This document shows, in pieces, positions 1-6,048 of a stretch of 6,048 nucleotides of DNA. The stretch's first letter is position 1. The number at the start of each line of letters is the position of its first letter. The DNA is from Syntrophomonadaceae bacterium (GTDB taxonomy: Bacteria > Bacillota > Dethiobacteria > DTU022): assembly GCA_007131435.1 (NCBI GenBank), contig SLQM01000256.1, positions 1-6,048 on the forward strand, written 5' to 3'. The position numbers and the translations under genes are program-made. Under the pieces are notes generated by a model. That model saw only the letters and a list, made by a program, of their open reading frames with translations, ran no database searches and was not told the DNA's origin.

Positions 1-111
1 ACACATCAAAGAATAGATCAAGCTAACTGCTACCATACTGCACGGAGCAGGTAAGAGGGTAAGGCGGCTTATTATACTATAAAATGGAAGCTTCATATAT
101 ATAGCCGATTG
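1..111. other. leader region upstream of aroC, no gene recognised
   Basis: No complete gene is visible here. One + strand frame is open from the left edge to a TAA at 52-54 (17 residues ending HTARSR), which could be the tail of an upstream gene but is too short to identify. Positions 70-84 are AT-rich and contain TATACT (73-78) and TATAAA (78-83), each one mismatch from a -10 box. No acceptable -35 box lies 16-18 bases upstream of either, so a promoter for aroC is possible but not shown. GAAGCTTC at 87-94 is a short perfect palindrome with no evident role. No T-box or other riboswitch signature was seen. Confidence 0.4.
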
Positions 112-118
112 GGAGGAG
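112..118 (+). promoter_or_regulatory. ribosome binding site of aroC (decides the start)
   Basis: GGAGGAG lies five bases before the ATG at 124, an ideal spacing. The longer frame could begin at TTG 109, but that codon touches this site and has no site of its own. The Shine-Dalgarno sequence therefore selects ATG 124. Confidence 0.9.
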
Positions 119-123
119 TAACA

Positions 124-1296
124 ATGCGCTATTTATCGGCAGGAGAATCCCATGGCCCTTGCCTAACGGCAATAATCGAAGGGCTGCCAGCAGGGCTGGT
201 AATAAAAAAAGAAAAAATAGACAAGAACCTTCAGCGCCGCCAGGGAGGGTATGGCCGTGGTGGGCGGATGAAAATTGAAAAAGACAGCGTTGAATTTCTG
301 TCCGGACTGCGTTTCAATAAAACTATCGGCAGCCCACTAACCCTACAGATAAAAAACCGTGATTATAAAAACTGGCAAAAAGTAATGTCCCCTGAAGGCG
401 ATCCGCTACCGGAAGCTGTTGCTCTCGTTCGGCCGCGTCCCGGCCATGCCGATCTGGCCGGGGGCTTGAAATATGGCCATGACGATTTAAGGATGATACT
501 AGAACGTTCAAGCGCCCGTGAAACTGCCATTAGGGTGGCCGTAGGTAGTGTGGGCAGGATTTTACTTGAAAAATATGGAGTTGATATATGCAGCCATGTA
601 AAAAGTATCGGTACTGTAAAAGCCGATGCTGGTATAAGTGACCTGCCGGGCCTTATCGAGCAGGTTGAGCAGTCGCCTTTGAACTGTGCTGATCCTGCCG
701 CGGAGAAAGAGATGATTCGGGAAATTGATGAGGCCCGAAAAAATGGTGATACCCTTGGCGGAGTAATTGAAATAGTGGTAACTGGTTTGCCTCCCGGCCT
801 TGGCAGCCATGTTCATTTTGATCGAAAACTTGATGGCCGCCTCTGTGGCGCCCTGGCTTCGATCCAGGGGATTAAAGCTGTTGAGGTTGGAGCAGGCTTT
901 TTAGCAGCAGCCATGCCGGGCTCCCTATTCCATGACCCTATCATGGTAAATGAAGAACAAGGAGTGTTCCGCTCAACCAACCGGGCCGGCGGCCTGGAAG
1001 GGGGTATTACAAACGGGCAGCCTCTCATACTCCGGGCTGCAATGAAGCCAATACCAACCCTTGCCAATCCACTACCAAGCATAGATTGGCTAACAGGTGA
1101 TGAATCAAGGGGTGCAGCTGAAAGATCTGATATTTGCGCGGTTCCTGCAGCGGCAGTAGTAGCGGAAGCAGCTATTGCCTGGGAACTTGCAGTGGCTTTC
1201 AGGGAAAAGTTTGCGGGAGATTTTATTGAAGAGATCGATGCTGCATTTGAGTATTATATAAGTTCTGTAAACCGCCGCCTGCGGAAAAAACGATAA
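124..1296 (+). CDS. aroC: chorismate synthase
   Basis: This enzyme removes phosphate from 5-enolpyruvylshikimate-3-phosphate to give chorismate, the last step of the shikimate pathway. It acts in the cytoplasm and needs reduced FMN. From ATG 124 the protein has 390 residues, the usual length for the family. All family signatures are present: GESHGPCLTAIIEGLP at residues 7-22 with the catalytic-type His10, RRQGGYGRG at 38-46, RPGHADL at 105-111 with the second conserved His108, ERSSARETA at 127-135, GGLEGGITNG at 289-298, KPIPTL at 308-313, and RSD at 334-336 with the conserved Asp near the C-terminus. The tail is basic (RRLRKKR). A TTG at 109 would add five residues but overlaps the ribosome binding site. 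aroB follows 110 bases downstream on the same strand; in Bacillus subtilis the equivalent genes (there called aroF and aroB) are also neighbours. Nothing is missing or broken. Confidence 0.98.
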   Translation: MRYLSAGESHGPCLTAIIEGLPAGLVIKKEKIDKNLQRRQGGYGRGGRMKIEKDSVEFLSGLRFNKTIGSPLTLQIKNRDYKNWQKVMSPEGDPLPEAVALVRPRPGHADLAGGLKYGHDDLRMILERSSARETAIRVAVGSVGRILLEKYGVDICSHVKSIGTVKADAGISDLPGLIEQVEQSPLNCADPAAEKEMIREIDEARKNGDTLGGVIEIVVTGLPPGLGSHVHFDRKLDGRLCGALASIQGIKAVEVGAGFLAAAMPGSLFHDPIMVNEEQGVFRSTNRAGGLEGGITNGQPLILRAAMKPIPTLANPLPSIDWLTGDESRGAAERSDICAVPAAAVVAEAAIAWELAVAFREKFAGDFIEEIDAAFEYYISSVNRRLRKKR

Positions 1297-1393
1297 AAAG
1301 TCCAACTAAAAGTTCAGCAAAAAGGTTTCTTGTTACAGGTTATTTAACATTTATCCTGGCTGTGTTTGAGCTGAAAGATTAACGACATTAATT

Positions 1394-1402
1394 AAAGGGT
1401 GA
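1394..1402 (+). promoter_or_regulatory. ribosome binding site of aroB
   Basis: AAAGGGTGA resembles the anti-16S complement AAAGGAGGTGA with a two-base gap and ends four bases before the aroB ATG at 1407. It supports that start. Confidence 0.8.
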
Positions 1403-1406
1403 AAAA

Positions 1407-2504
1407 ATGCCGGAAAAAGAAATTTTAGTTAAAACGAGAAATTTTCCTTACAGGGTTTTAATTGAAAAGGACGCTTTATCTGTACTGGGAAAGTCAATGC
1501 GCCTGCTTTTTCCTTCGGATCGGACCCTACTGGTTAGTGACAGAAATGTTTATAACTTCTACGGGGAGCAAGTTCTTAAAACACTAAAAAATGAAAATTG
1601 GCAGGTAGTAAATCATATAATCAGGCCAGGGGAAAGTTCTAAAACGCTATCCCTGGCTTCGCGTATCTATGATGCCGCCGTTAATGCGGAACTTGACAGG
1701 AATTCACCTGTTATTGCCCTTGGTGGCGGTGTTGTAGGCGATCTGGGCGGTTTTGTTGCCGCAACTTACCTGAGGGGAGTGCCGCTGGTTATGGTGCCTA
1801 CGTCCCTCCTGGCCCAGGTTGACAGCAGCATTGGAGGAAAGGTGGCAGTTAACCACCCCCGCGGTAAAAACCTTATAGGATCGATTTATCCTCCCAGGCT
1901 TGTGGTAATAGATCCTCATGTCCTTGAAACGCTTCCCCCCAGGCATTTGAAAGCAGGCATGGTTGAAATTATAAAATACGGTATTATAGAGGATGCCGTA
2001 TTTTTCCATTGGCTTGAAGAAAACCTTGATTTGATATTAAAAGGTCAGAGTCAGCTTATTGTCAATGCTATAGCCTGTTCCATTCAATCCAAGGCCAGGG
2101 TAGTGGAAGCTGATGAATATGAAAAAGATTACCGCAGAATTTTAAACTTTGGGCACACTATCGGGCATGCCCTGGAAGCAGCCACGGGTTATAGGCACTA
2201 CCTGCACGGAGAAGCGATCCTGGTCGGGATGCATGCTGCCCTTGATATATCCACTTCAATGAAGGTGATTAAACCTGCTGTTGCTGGGCGTATAAAAAAA
2301 TTACTGTCAAAAATAAATCTGAAAAAAGCTCCTACCGACTTGACCGTGAAGAAGGTAATCGATAAACTAAGGCAAGACAAAAAACGTTTGGGCAGTGAAA
2401 TTATTTTTGTCCTGCCAGACCAGGTAGGTTCGGCCATAATAATGCCGGTTAGTGATGAAAACCTGCTCGAAACTGTGTTGAAGCAATACTTAAACACCCA
2501 GTAA
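1407..2504 (+). CDS. aroB: 3-dehydroquinate synthase
   Basis: This enzyme converts 3-deoxy-D-arabino-heptulosonate 7-phosphate to 3-dehydroquinate, the second step of the shikimate pathway. It is cytoplasmic and uses bound NAD and a divalent metal, usually zinc. The protein has 365 residues, normal for bacterial AroB. The N-terminal half carries the nucleotide-binding motif GGGVVGDLGG (106-115) followed by ATYLRGVP and PTSLLAQVDSSIGGK (131-145). GKNLIG is at 153-158. The three expected metal ligands are visible: Glu187 in GMVEIIKYG, His250 in NFGHTIGHALE, and His267 in YLHGEA. The conserved DKK lies at 324-326. The start is supported by AAAGGGTGA four bases upstream. The gene lies between aroC and secD; no shikimate kinase or dehydroquinase gene is in the window, so the remaining pathway steps must be encoded elsewhere. 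The 3' gap to secD has no strong terminator. Confidence 0.98.
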   Translation: MPEKEILVKTRNFPYRVLIEKDALSVLGKSMRLLFPSDRTLLVSDRNVYNFYGEQVLKTLKNENWQVVNHIIRPGESSKTLSLASRIYDAAVNAELDRNSPVIALGGGVVGDLGGFVAATYLRGVPLVMVPTSLLAQVDSSIGGKVAVNHPRGKNLIGSIYPPRLVVIDPHVLETLPPRHLKAGMVEIIKYGIIEDAVFFHWLEENLDLILKGQSQLIVNAIACSIQSKARVVEADEYEKDYRRILNFGHTIGHALEAATGYRHYLHGEAILVGMHAALDISTSMKVIKPAVAGRIKKLLSKINLKKAPTDLTVKKVIDKLRQDKKRLGSEIIFVLPDQVGSAIIMPVSDENLLETVLKQYLNTQ

Positions 2505-2614
2505 TTTAAGCCGCTAAACTACATAGTTAACAGCATCGTTATTTTTAGTCGATTTGCCGGCCATATTAGAAAGCAATAATGGCTGCACTAATTTATGAAT
2601 TTGTTTCAGAGAAT

Positions 2615-2620
2615 GGAGAG
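2615..2620 (+). promoter_or_regulatory. ribosome binding site of secD (decides the start)
   Basis: GGAGAG ends nine bases before ATG 2630. The in-frame ATG at 2579 has only a weak AGAAAG before it and would put a 17-residue mixed-charge extension ahead of the membrane anchor, so ATG 2630 is preferred. TTG 2624 is in frame but too close to the site. Confidence 0.75.
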
Positions 2621-2629
2621 TGGTTGTTA

Positions 2630-3868
2630 ATGAATCAAAATATTAAGCCTGAGCGGCTATTCCTTTTAATTGCTATCGCTGCCCTGATACTTTTTTCAGG
2701 ATATTCGGCTTTCATCAACGCTGCAGACAGGGAAGATGGGATAAAACGCGGCCTCGATATTGCCGGCGGACTTTACGTTTTACTGGAGGCAGTAGAAACC
2801 GGTGATGCAGATCATGATGATGATGCAATTGAAAGGGCAATAGAAATTATTCGCCTGAGGGTTGATGAACTGGGTGTAGCTGAACCGGTAATTGCAGCCC
2901 AGGGCGACAACCGCATCAGGATAGAGCTCCCGGACCTTGAAGATGTTGAGCAGGCAAGAAATATCATTGGGCGGACAGCAATGCTCAAGTTTGTTGGCCC
3001 CGACGGAGTAGAGATTGTAACCGGGGCTAACCTGGTCCAGGCCAGGGCAGAAAGGGCGCCGGAATATACTCCTTTTCCCTTTGTCAGTATTGAATTTGAT
3101 CGTGAAGGAGCAAGGCTTTTCGAAGAGGCAACTTCTAAATTTCTTGGACAACCCATTGCCATTGTTCTTGACGATACGGTCATTTCTGAACCAGTTGTTC
3201 AAGCTGTTATAACAGACGGCAGGGCAACCATAGAAGGAAGGTTCGAATTTGAGGAAGCGGCCGAACTTGCCCTTTTACTGCGCAGCGGTTCGCTTCCTGT
3301 TGAATTGGTAGAACTTGAATCGCGACTAATCGGCCCAACACTTGGGCAGCGGACAGAAGAGATAGCAGTTTATGCAGCTGGTACAGGGCTGCTGGTAGTT
3401 GTTCTTTTTATGATCATATTTTACAGGGTAGCCGGGGTTGTGGCTTCAATAGCCCTTGTATTTTACATGACCCTTGTTTTATGGGCTTTAACATACCTGC
3501 CGACAACCCTTACCTTACCAGGTATTGCCGGGCTAATACTCTCCATCGGCATGGCGGTTGACGCCAATGTGATTATTTTCGAACGCATCAAGGATGAACT
3601 GCGGTCAGGACGAACTCCGCGCAGTGCCATGGAGGGCGGCTTCCAGCGAGCATTCAGGGCTATACTGGATGCGAATGTTACAACCCTAATCGTAACCATT
3701 GTTCTTTTCAGCCTGGCCAGTGGGCCGGTCAGGGGCTTTGCCGTTACCCTTTTCGTAGGTATTCTTTGCAGCATGTTTACAGCAATTGTTTTAACCCGTC
3801 TCTTAATGAGGTTGGTGTTCAGGGCAGGTCTAATTAGGAACAGTGCCTTCGTGGGGGTGAAAATATAA
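2630..3868 (+). CDS. secD: protein translocase subunit SecD
   Basis: SecD pairs with SecF in the cytoplasmic membrane and uses the ion gradient to pull preproteins outward after SecA/SecYEG translocation. From ATG 2630 the protein has 412 residues, typical of unfused Gram-positive SecD and much shorter than the roughly 615-residue Escherichia coli form. In order: membrane helix 1 at about 9-28; the GLDIAGG motif at 41-47; the extracytoplasmic P1/head region with RVDELGVAEP (about 77-86), RIRIELPDLED and LDDTVISEP; LRSGSLP at 217-223; then five more helices at about 246-265, 267-288, 295-316, 344-364 and 369-393. Helix 4 contains GMAVDANVIIFERIK, whose Asp311 matches the ion-pathway aspartate (Asp519 in E. 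coli). An acidic patch (five Asp and one His) lies at residues 59-65. The stop codon overlaps the secF start by one base. yajC, a frequent neighbour, is absent upstream. An alternative start at 2579 would give 429 residues. Confidence 0.97.
   Translation: MNQNIKPERLFLLIAIAALILFSGYSAFINAADREDGIKRGLDIAGGLYVLLEAVETGDADHDDDAIERAIEIIRLRVDELGVAEPVIAAQGDNRIRIELPDLEDVEQARNIIGRTAMLKFVGPDGVEIVTGANLVQARAERAPEYTPFPFVSIEFDREGARLFEEATSKFLGQPIAIVLDDTVISEPVVQAVITDGRATIEGRFEFEEAAELALLLRSGSLPVELVELESRLIGPTLGQRTEEIAVYAAGTGLLVVVLFMIIFYRVAGVVASIALVFYMTLVLWALTYLPTTLTLPGIAGLILSIGMAVDANVIIFERIKDELRSGRTPRSAMEGGFQRAFRAILDANVTTLIVTIVLFSLASGPVRGFAVTLFVGILCSMFTAIVLTRLLMRLVFRAGLIRNSAFVGVKI
3853..3860 (+). promoter_or_regulatory. 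ribosome binding site of secF, inside the secD 3' end
   Basis: GGGGGTGA lies within the last codons of secD, seven bases before the secF ATG at 3868. Together with the TAATG stop/start overlap it indicates translational coupling of the two subunits. Confidence 0.85.
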
Positions 3869-4791
3869 TGATCGATTTTATCGGTAACCGCCGTAAAGCA
3901 TATATTTTATCATCAATACTGGTTATTGCAGGACTTGTATCCCTTGCCATTTTCGGCTTAAACCTCGGGATAGACTTTACAGGAGGCACGGTGCTTCACC
4001 TGAACCTTGGCGAAGAGTTTTCAATGGAAGAGGTAGCAGCGGTAATTGCTCTTTTTGAGGAACTCGATGGTGCAGCTGTCCAGATTGTCCAGGGTAGAGA
4101 TCTAAGTGGGGAGCCAACCGATGAAGGATTGGTTATCAAGTCCCAATATATAGAAGAAGAGCGCCGGGAAATGATCATGGATGCCTTCAGAAGCAGTTTC
4201 CCCAAACTTGACCCGGCAGATTTGAGGATTGAAAGCGTGGGAGCTGTTATTGGCAGAGAATTAGCTGCCCAGGCAGTATTGTCGCTCGCCGTGGCGATCC
4301 TGTTAATGGTTGGCTATATTACTTTCCGTTTTGAGTTCAGGTTTGCCCTTGCCACCATAGCAGCTCTGCTGCACAACATTATTGTCGTGGTAGGTGTTTT
4401 TTCCATCCTTCAGCTGGAGATTAACGTTCCATTCGTAGCGGCCATTCTCACGGTTTTTGGCTATTCTGTCAATGACACAATAGTTATTTTTGACCGGATC
4501 AGGGAAAACATACGGCACAAACAGAAGAGAGAATATGTTACAGTTGTTAATGAAAGTATTAACCAAAACCTTGTCAGGTCAATTAATACTTCTCTTACTA
4601 CGCTGTTTGTGCTTATTGCGCTGCTATTTGGTTTCCATTACTATATTGGCAGCCTTGACTTGATTGTATTTGTGCTTGCCTTGATCATGGGGGTATTTGT
4701 CGGTACCTATTCATCAATTTTTGTTGCCAGCCCCCTTTGGCTTAACCTTCAGGAGGTTCAGTTTAAAAAGATCCGCGGCAAGACGGCCTGA
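3868..4791 (+). CDS. secF: protein translocase subunit SecF
   Basis: This is the partner of SecD in the ion-driven SecDF translocation aid, located in the cytoplasmic membrane. The 307-residue length is normal. Helix 1 spans about 11-30 and is followed by FGLNLGIDFTGGT (29-41), the SecF signature. A P4-like extracytoplasmic domain runs to about 120; SVGAVIGRELA (123-133) leads into helix 2. Five helices follow at about 132-153, 159-181, 187-208, 239-257 and 263-290. GYSVNDTIVIFDRIREN (198-214) holds Asp203, matching E. coli Asp213, and NQNLVRSIN holds Arg237, matching E. coli Arg247; both are known to matter for SecF activity. One oddity: the helix-3 motif usually written ALxHD reads ALLHN here (Asn170). 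The start at ATG 3868 shares one base with the secD stop and is served by GGGGGTGA. A LapA-type gene follows after 49 bases. Confidence 0.98.
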   Translation: MIDFIGNRRKAYILSSILVIAGLVSLAIFGLNLGIDFTGGTVLHLNLGEEFSMEEVAAVIALFEELDGAAVQIVQGRDLSGEPTDEGLVIKSQYIEEERREMIMDAFRSSFPKLDPADLRIESVGAVIGRELAAQAVLSLAVAILLMVGYITFRFEFRFALATIAALLHNIIVVVGVFSILQLEINVPFVAAILTVFGYSVNDTIVIFDRIRENIRHKQKREYVTVVNESINQNLVRSINTSLTTLFVLIALLFGFHYYIGSLDLIVFVLALIMGVFVGTYSSIFVASPLWLNLQEVQFKKIRGKTA

Positions 4792-4825
4792 TCATAGATG
4801 GATAGTTTAATAACCTTCGGGTAAG

Positions 4826-4831
4826 AAAGGG
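4826..4831 (+). promoter_or_regulatory. ribosome binding site of the LapA-domain gene (decides the start)
   Basis: AAAGGG lies nine bases before ATG 4841. The longer frame could open at TTG 4832, but that codon directly abuts this site, leaving no spacer. ATG 4841 is therefore chosen. Confidence 0.75.
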
Positions 4832-4840
4832 TTGATAAAA

Positions 4841-5281
4841 ATGGGTTCTTTCTATCTCATACTGGCCCTGGTTTTCGGATTAATCGTGGCAATTATTGCT
4901 CTTGCCAATAATGAAATAGTTACCGTAAGTTATATCTTTGGCCGTACAGAAGTGTCCCTGATTATATTAATCCTCGGCTCATCATTCTTTGGGGCTTTAA
5001 TCATGGGCCTCTTTAGCCTTTTCCGCAGTATCCGCACAGCTTTTGCGTTTCGCGATATGCGCAATAAAAATGAAGAGCTCCAGCAAAAGATAAAGGCCCT
5101 GGAGGAAGATAAAATATTCCTGGAAGCCGAGCTGAACAAGGCAATATCTGTTCCCGAGGAGAGCAAGGTTTATAAAACATCGCCAAGTAATGATCAACAG
5201 GACGATATAACTGAAACAGACTCAGGCGTTCCGGAAAGTGAAGAAGCACCTATTAATGGAAAAAACGAGGTGGACCAATAG
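4841..5281 (+). CDS. small LapA-domain (DUF1049-type) membrane protein
   Basis: The 146-residue protein has the layout of the LapA/DUF1049 family: helix 1 at about 3-22, a short loop with ANNEIVTVSYIFGRTEVS, helix 2 at about 38-60 containing a small-residue GSSFFGALIMG stretch, then a basic FRSIR segment and a predicted coiled coil at about 74-101 (RNKNEELQQKIKALEEDK). The last 45 residues are low-complexity and acidic (about 12 Asp/Glu against 3 Lys), probably disordered and cytoplasmic. The E. coli member LapA helps with lipopolysaccharide assembly, but that role cannot simply be carried over to a likely Gram-positive host. Bacillus subtilis, as I recall, has a similar small gene (yrvD) next to recJ, so the location looks conserved. 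The gene follows secF by 49 bases and precedes recJ by 5, implying one transcript. The family call rests on topology and sequence feel, without a search. Confidence 0.82.
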   Translation: MGSFYLILALVFGLIVAIIALANNEIVTVSYIFGRTEVSLIILILGSSFFGALIMGLFSLFRSIRTAFAFRDMRNKNEELQQKIKALEEDKIFLEAELNKAISVPEESKVYKTSPSNDQQDDITETDSGVPESEEAPINGKNEVDQ

Positions 5282-5286
5282 AGCAC

Positions 5287-6048
5287 ATGAGTTTCAATGG
5301 TAAGCGCTGGGTTTGGCTGGAACAGGATGAAGAAGAAGTCTCTATCCTGGCAGAAAACCTTGAAATAGCCCCTGCCCTGGCCAGGGTAATCCTTAATCGT
5401 GGAGTAACCGGTGTTTCACAGGGCAAAGAATTTCTGGCTCCTGCATTGGAACAGCTTCATTCCCCCTGGTTAATGCAGGGAATGAAAGAGGCTGTTAAGC
5501 GCCTTTTAAAAGCAATAAATGAAGGCGAAAAAATTATTGTGCACGGTGATTACGATGCCGATGGTATATCTGCAACTGCCATCATGGTTGAAATGCTGCA
5601 AAGCCTTGGTGCAGATGTTGACCTGTATTTGCCGAGCCGCTTTGTAAATGGATACGGTCTTCACCCGGAACCTTTAAAAAAATTTCGCAGTCTTGGAGCA
5701 TCACTGGTTGTAACCGTCGATTGTGGTATCAATGCTCTTGAAGAAATCAAATTAGCTTCCAGTATTGGCCTGGATATTATTGTCACGGATCATCACCAAC
5801 CCCTTGAAGAAAATAAGCAGGCTGTAGCAATAATTAATCCCCTGCAAAAAAAATGCAGCTATCCTTTTAAAGAGCTATCAGGAGCAGGTGTAGCTTTTAA
5901 GCTGGCAGCTGCTTTGGCAGAAGAATTTGGACAATCCTTGCCCTTCCATTTACTGGATTTGGCAGCCCTGGGGACTGCCGCCGATGTTGTCCCGCTAAAA
6001 GGTGAAAACAGGGTAATTGTAGCAGAAGGTTTAAAAAAATTTAAAATC
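5287..6048 (+). CDS. recJ: single-stranded-DNA-specific exonuclease RecJ, N-terminal part (runs off the window)
   Basis: RecJ degrades single-stranded DNA 5' to 3' in recombination and mismatch or base-excision repair, in the cytoplasm, using Mn2+ or Mg2+. Only the first 254 codons are present and the frame is open to the last base. The DHH-phosphoesterase motifs appear in order: HGDYDADGISATA (residues 86-98, Asp88, Asp90 and Asp92), VDCGIN with Asp145, TDHHQP (167-172), and GTAADVVPL with Asp233. Further RecJ features are LPSRFVNGYGL, INPLQKK, SYPF and LSGAGVAFKL. The DHHA1 and C-terminal domains would lie beyond the edge. ATG 5287 is the only normal start candidate after an in-frame stop at 5254-5256. 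It sits five bases after the stop of the LapA-type gene. A GAGGTGG at 5267-5273 is the likely ribosome binding site, with a rather long 13-base spacer, so coupling to upstream translation is likely. In related bacteria apt and relA often follow. Confidence 0.96.
   Translation, partial: MSFNGKRWVWLEQDEEEVSILAENLEIAPALARVILNRGVTGVSQGKEFLAPALEQLHSPWLMQGMKEAVKRLLKAINEGEKIIVHGDYDADGISATAIMVEMLQSLGADVDLYLPSRFVNGYGLHPEPLKKFRSLGASLVVTVDCGINALEEIKLASSIGLDIIVTDHHQPLEENKQAVAIINPLQKKCSYPFKELSGAGVAFKLAAALAEEFGQSLPFHLLDLAALGTAADVVPLKGENRVIVAEGLKKFKI

Noticed and set aside
73..83. TATACT and TATAAA as -10 boxes of an aroC promoter
   Set aside because: Neither has an acceptable -35 hexamer 16-18 bases upstream nor an extended TGn element, and such strings are common in AT-rich leaders.
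1..96. Minus-strand frame open from a CAT at 94-96 to the left edge (32 codons)
   Set aside because: It has no ribosome binding site and no recognisable motif; a short open frame of this size is expected by chance.
1313..1375. Inverted repeats in the aroC-aroB gap (TTCAGC/GCTGAA, and TGTTA/TAACA)
   Set aside because: The arms are only five or six bases, with a 51-base loop in the first case and an AT-rich stem without a T-run in the second; neither supports a terminator or operator.
1299..1382. Open stretch in the aroC-aroB gap, with a hydrophobic reading
   Set aside because: It has no start codon or ribosome binding site of its own and is only 27 codons long, so it is most likely a chance opening.
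2528..2546. Possible terminator after aroB: TAAC/GTTA stem followed by a short T-run
   Set aside because: The stem is four base pairs with a single G-C pair, too weak for intrinsic termination.
2554..2580. secD promoter candidate TTGCCG with AATAAT
   Set aside because: The spacer is only 15 bases and the -35 box has two mismatches; the match is no better than chance in such a region.
2579..2629. Upstream ATG giving SecD 17 extra residues
   Set aside because: It lacks a good ribosome binding site, while ATG 2630 has GGAGAG at proper spacing and begins just before the first membrane helix as usual for SecD.
2780..3202. Long minus-strand open frame (140 codons) opposite secD
   Set aside because: It lies wholly within a well-supported gene, shows no recognisable domain, and is explained by the codon pattern of secD; the other antisense frames in the window are similar.
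4798..4824. Nine-codon open frame between secF and the LapA-type gene
   Set aside because: It has no ribosome binding site and encodes only eight residues.

Overview
This window looks like ordinary chromosomal housekeeping DNA from a Gram-positive, low-to-moderate-GC bacterium of the Firmicutes/Clostridia type. Three things suggest this: separate, short SecD and SecF proteins; a LapA-domain membrane protein sitting between secF and recJ; and strong AGGAGG/AAAGGG-type ribosome binding sites. The exact lineage cannot be fixed from the sequence alone. All six recognisable genes lie on the + strand, and no mobile element, CRISPR array, tRNA, rRNA or convincing riboswitch is visible.

Region by region: positions 1-123 are a non-coding or barely coding leader with an AT-rich stretch. 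Then comes aroC (chorismate synthase, 124-1296), a 110-base gap, and aroB (3-dehydroquinate synthase, 1407-2504). After a 125-base gap come secD (2630-3868) and secF (3868-4791), which overlap by one base in a TAATG junction. A further 49 bases on is a small two-helix membrane protein of the LapA/DUF1049 type (4841-5281). Five bases after it recJ begins (5287) and runs open to the right edge, cut off after 254 codons.

Functionally there are two blocks. aroC and aroB encode the last and the second steps of the shikimate route to chorismate, the precursor of aromatic amino acids and folate. secD and secF form the membrane complex that uses the proton or sodium gradient to help proteins cross the membrane after SecA/SecYEG has pushed them. 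The LapA-domain protein has no assigned job here, and recJ is a DNA-repair 5'-3' single-strand exonuclease. No clear terminator separates the genes, so one long transcript or two overlapping units (aroCB; secDF-lapA-recJ) are both possible.

I found no sign of a new biological system. The points most worth a second look are a D-to-N change in the normally conserved ALxHD helix motif of SecF, the LapA-type protein at the secF-recJ junction, and the direct joining of aroCB to secDF without shikimate kinase or yajC between them. Four annotated starts were chosen by ribosome binding site and differ from the longest possible reading frame, or needed a frame check: aroC, secD, the lapA-like gene and recJ.
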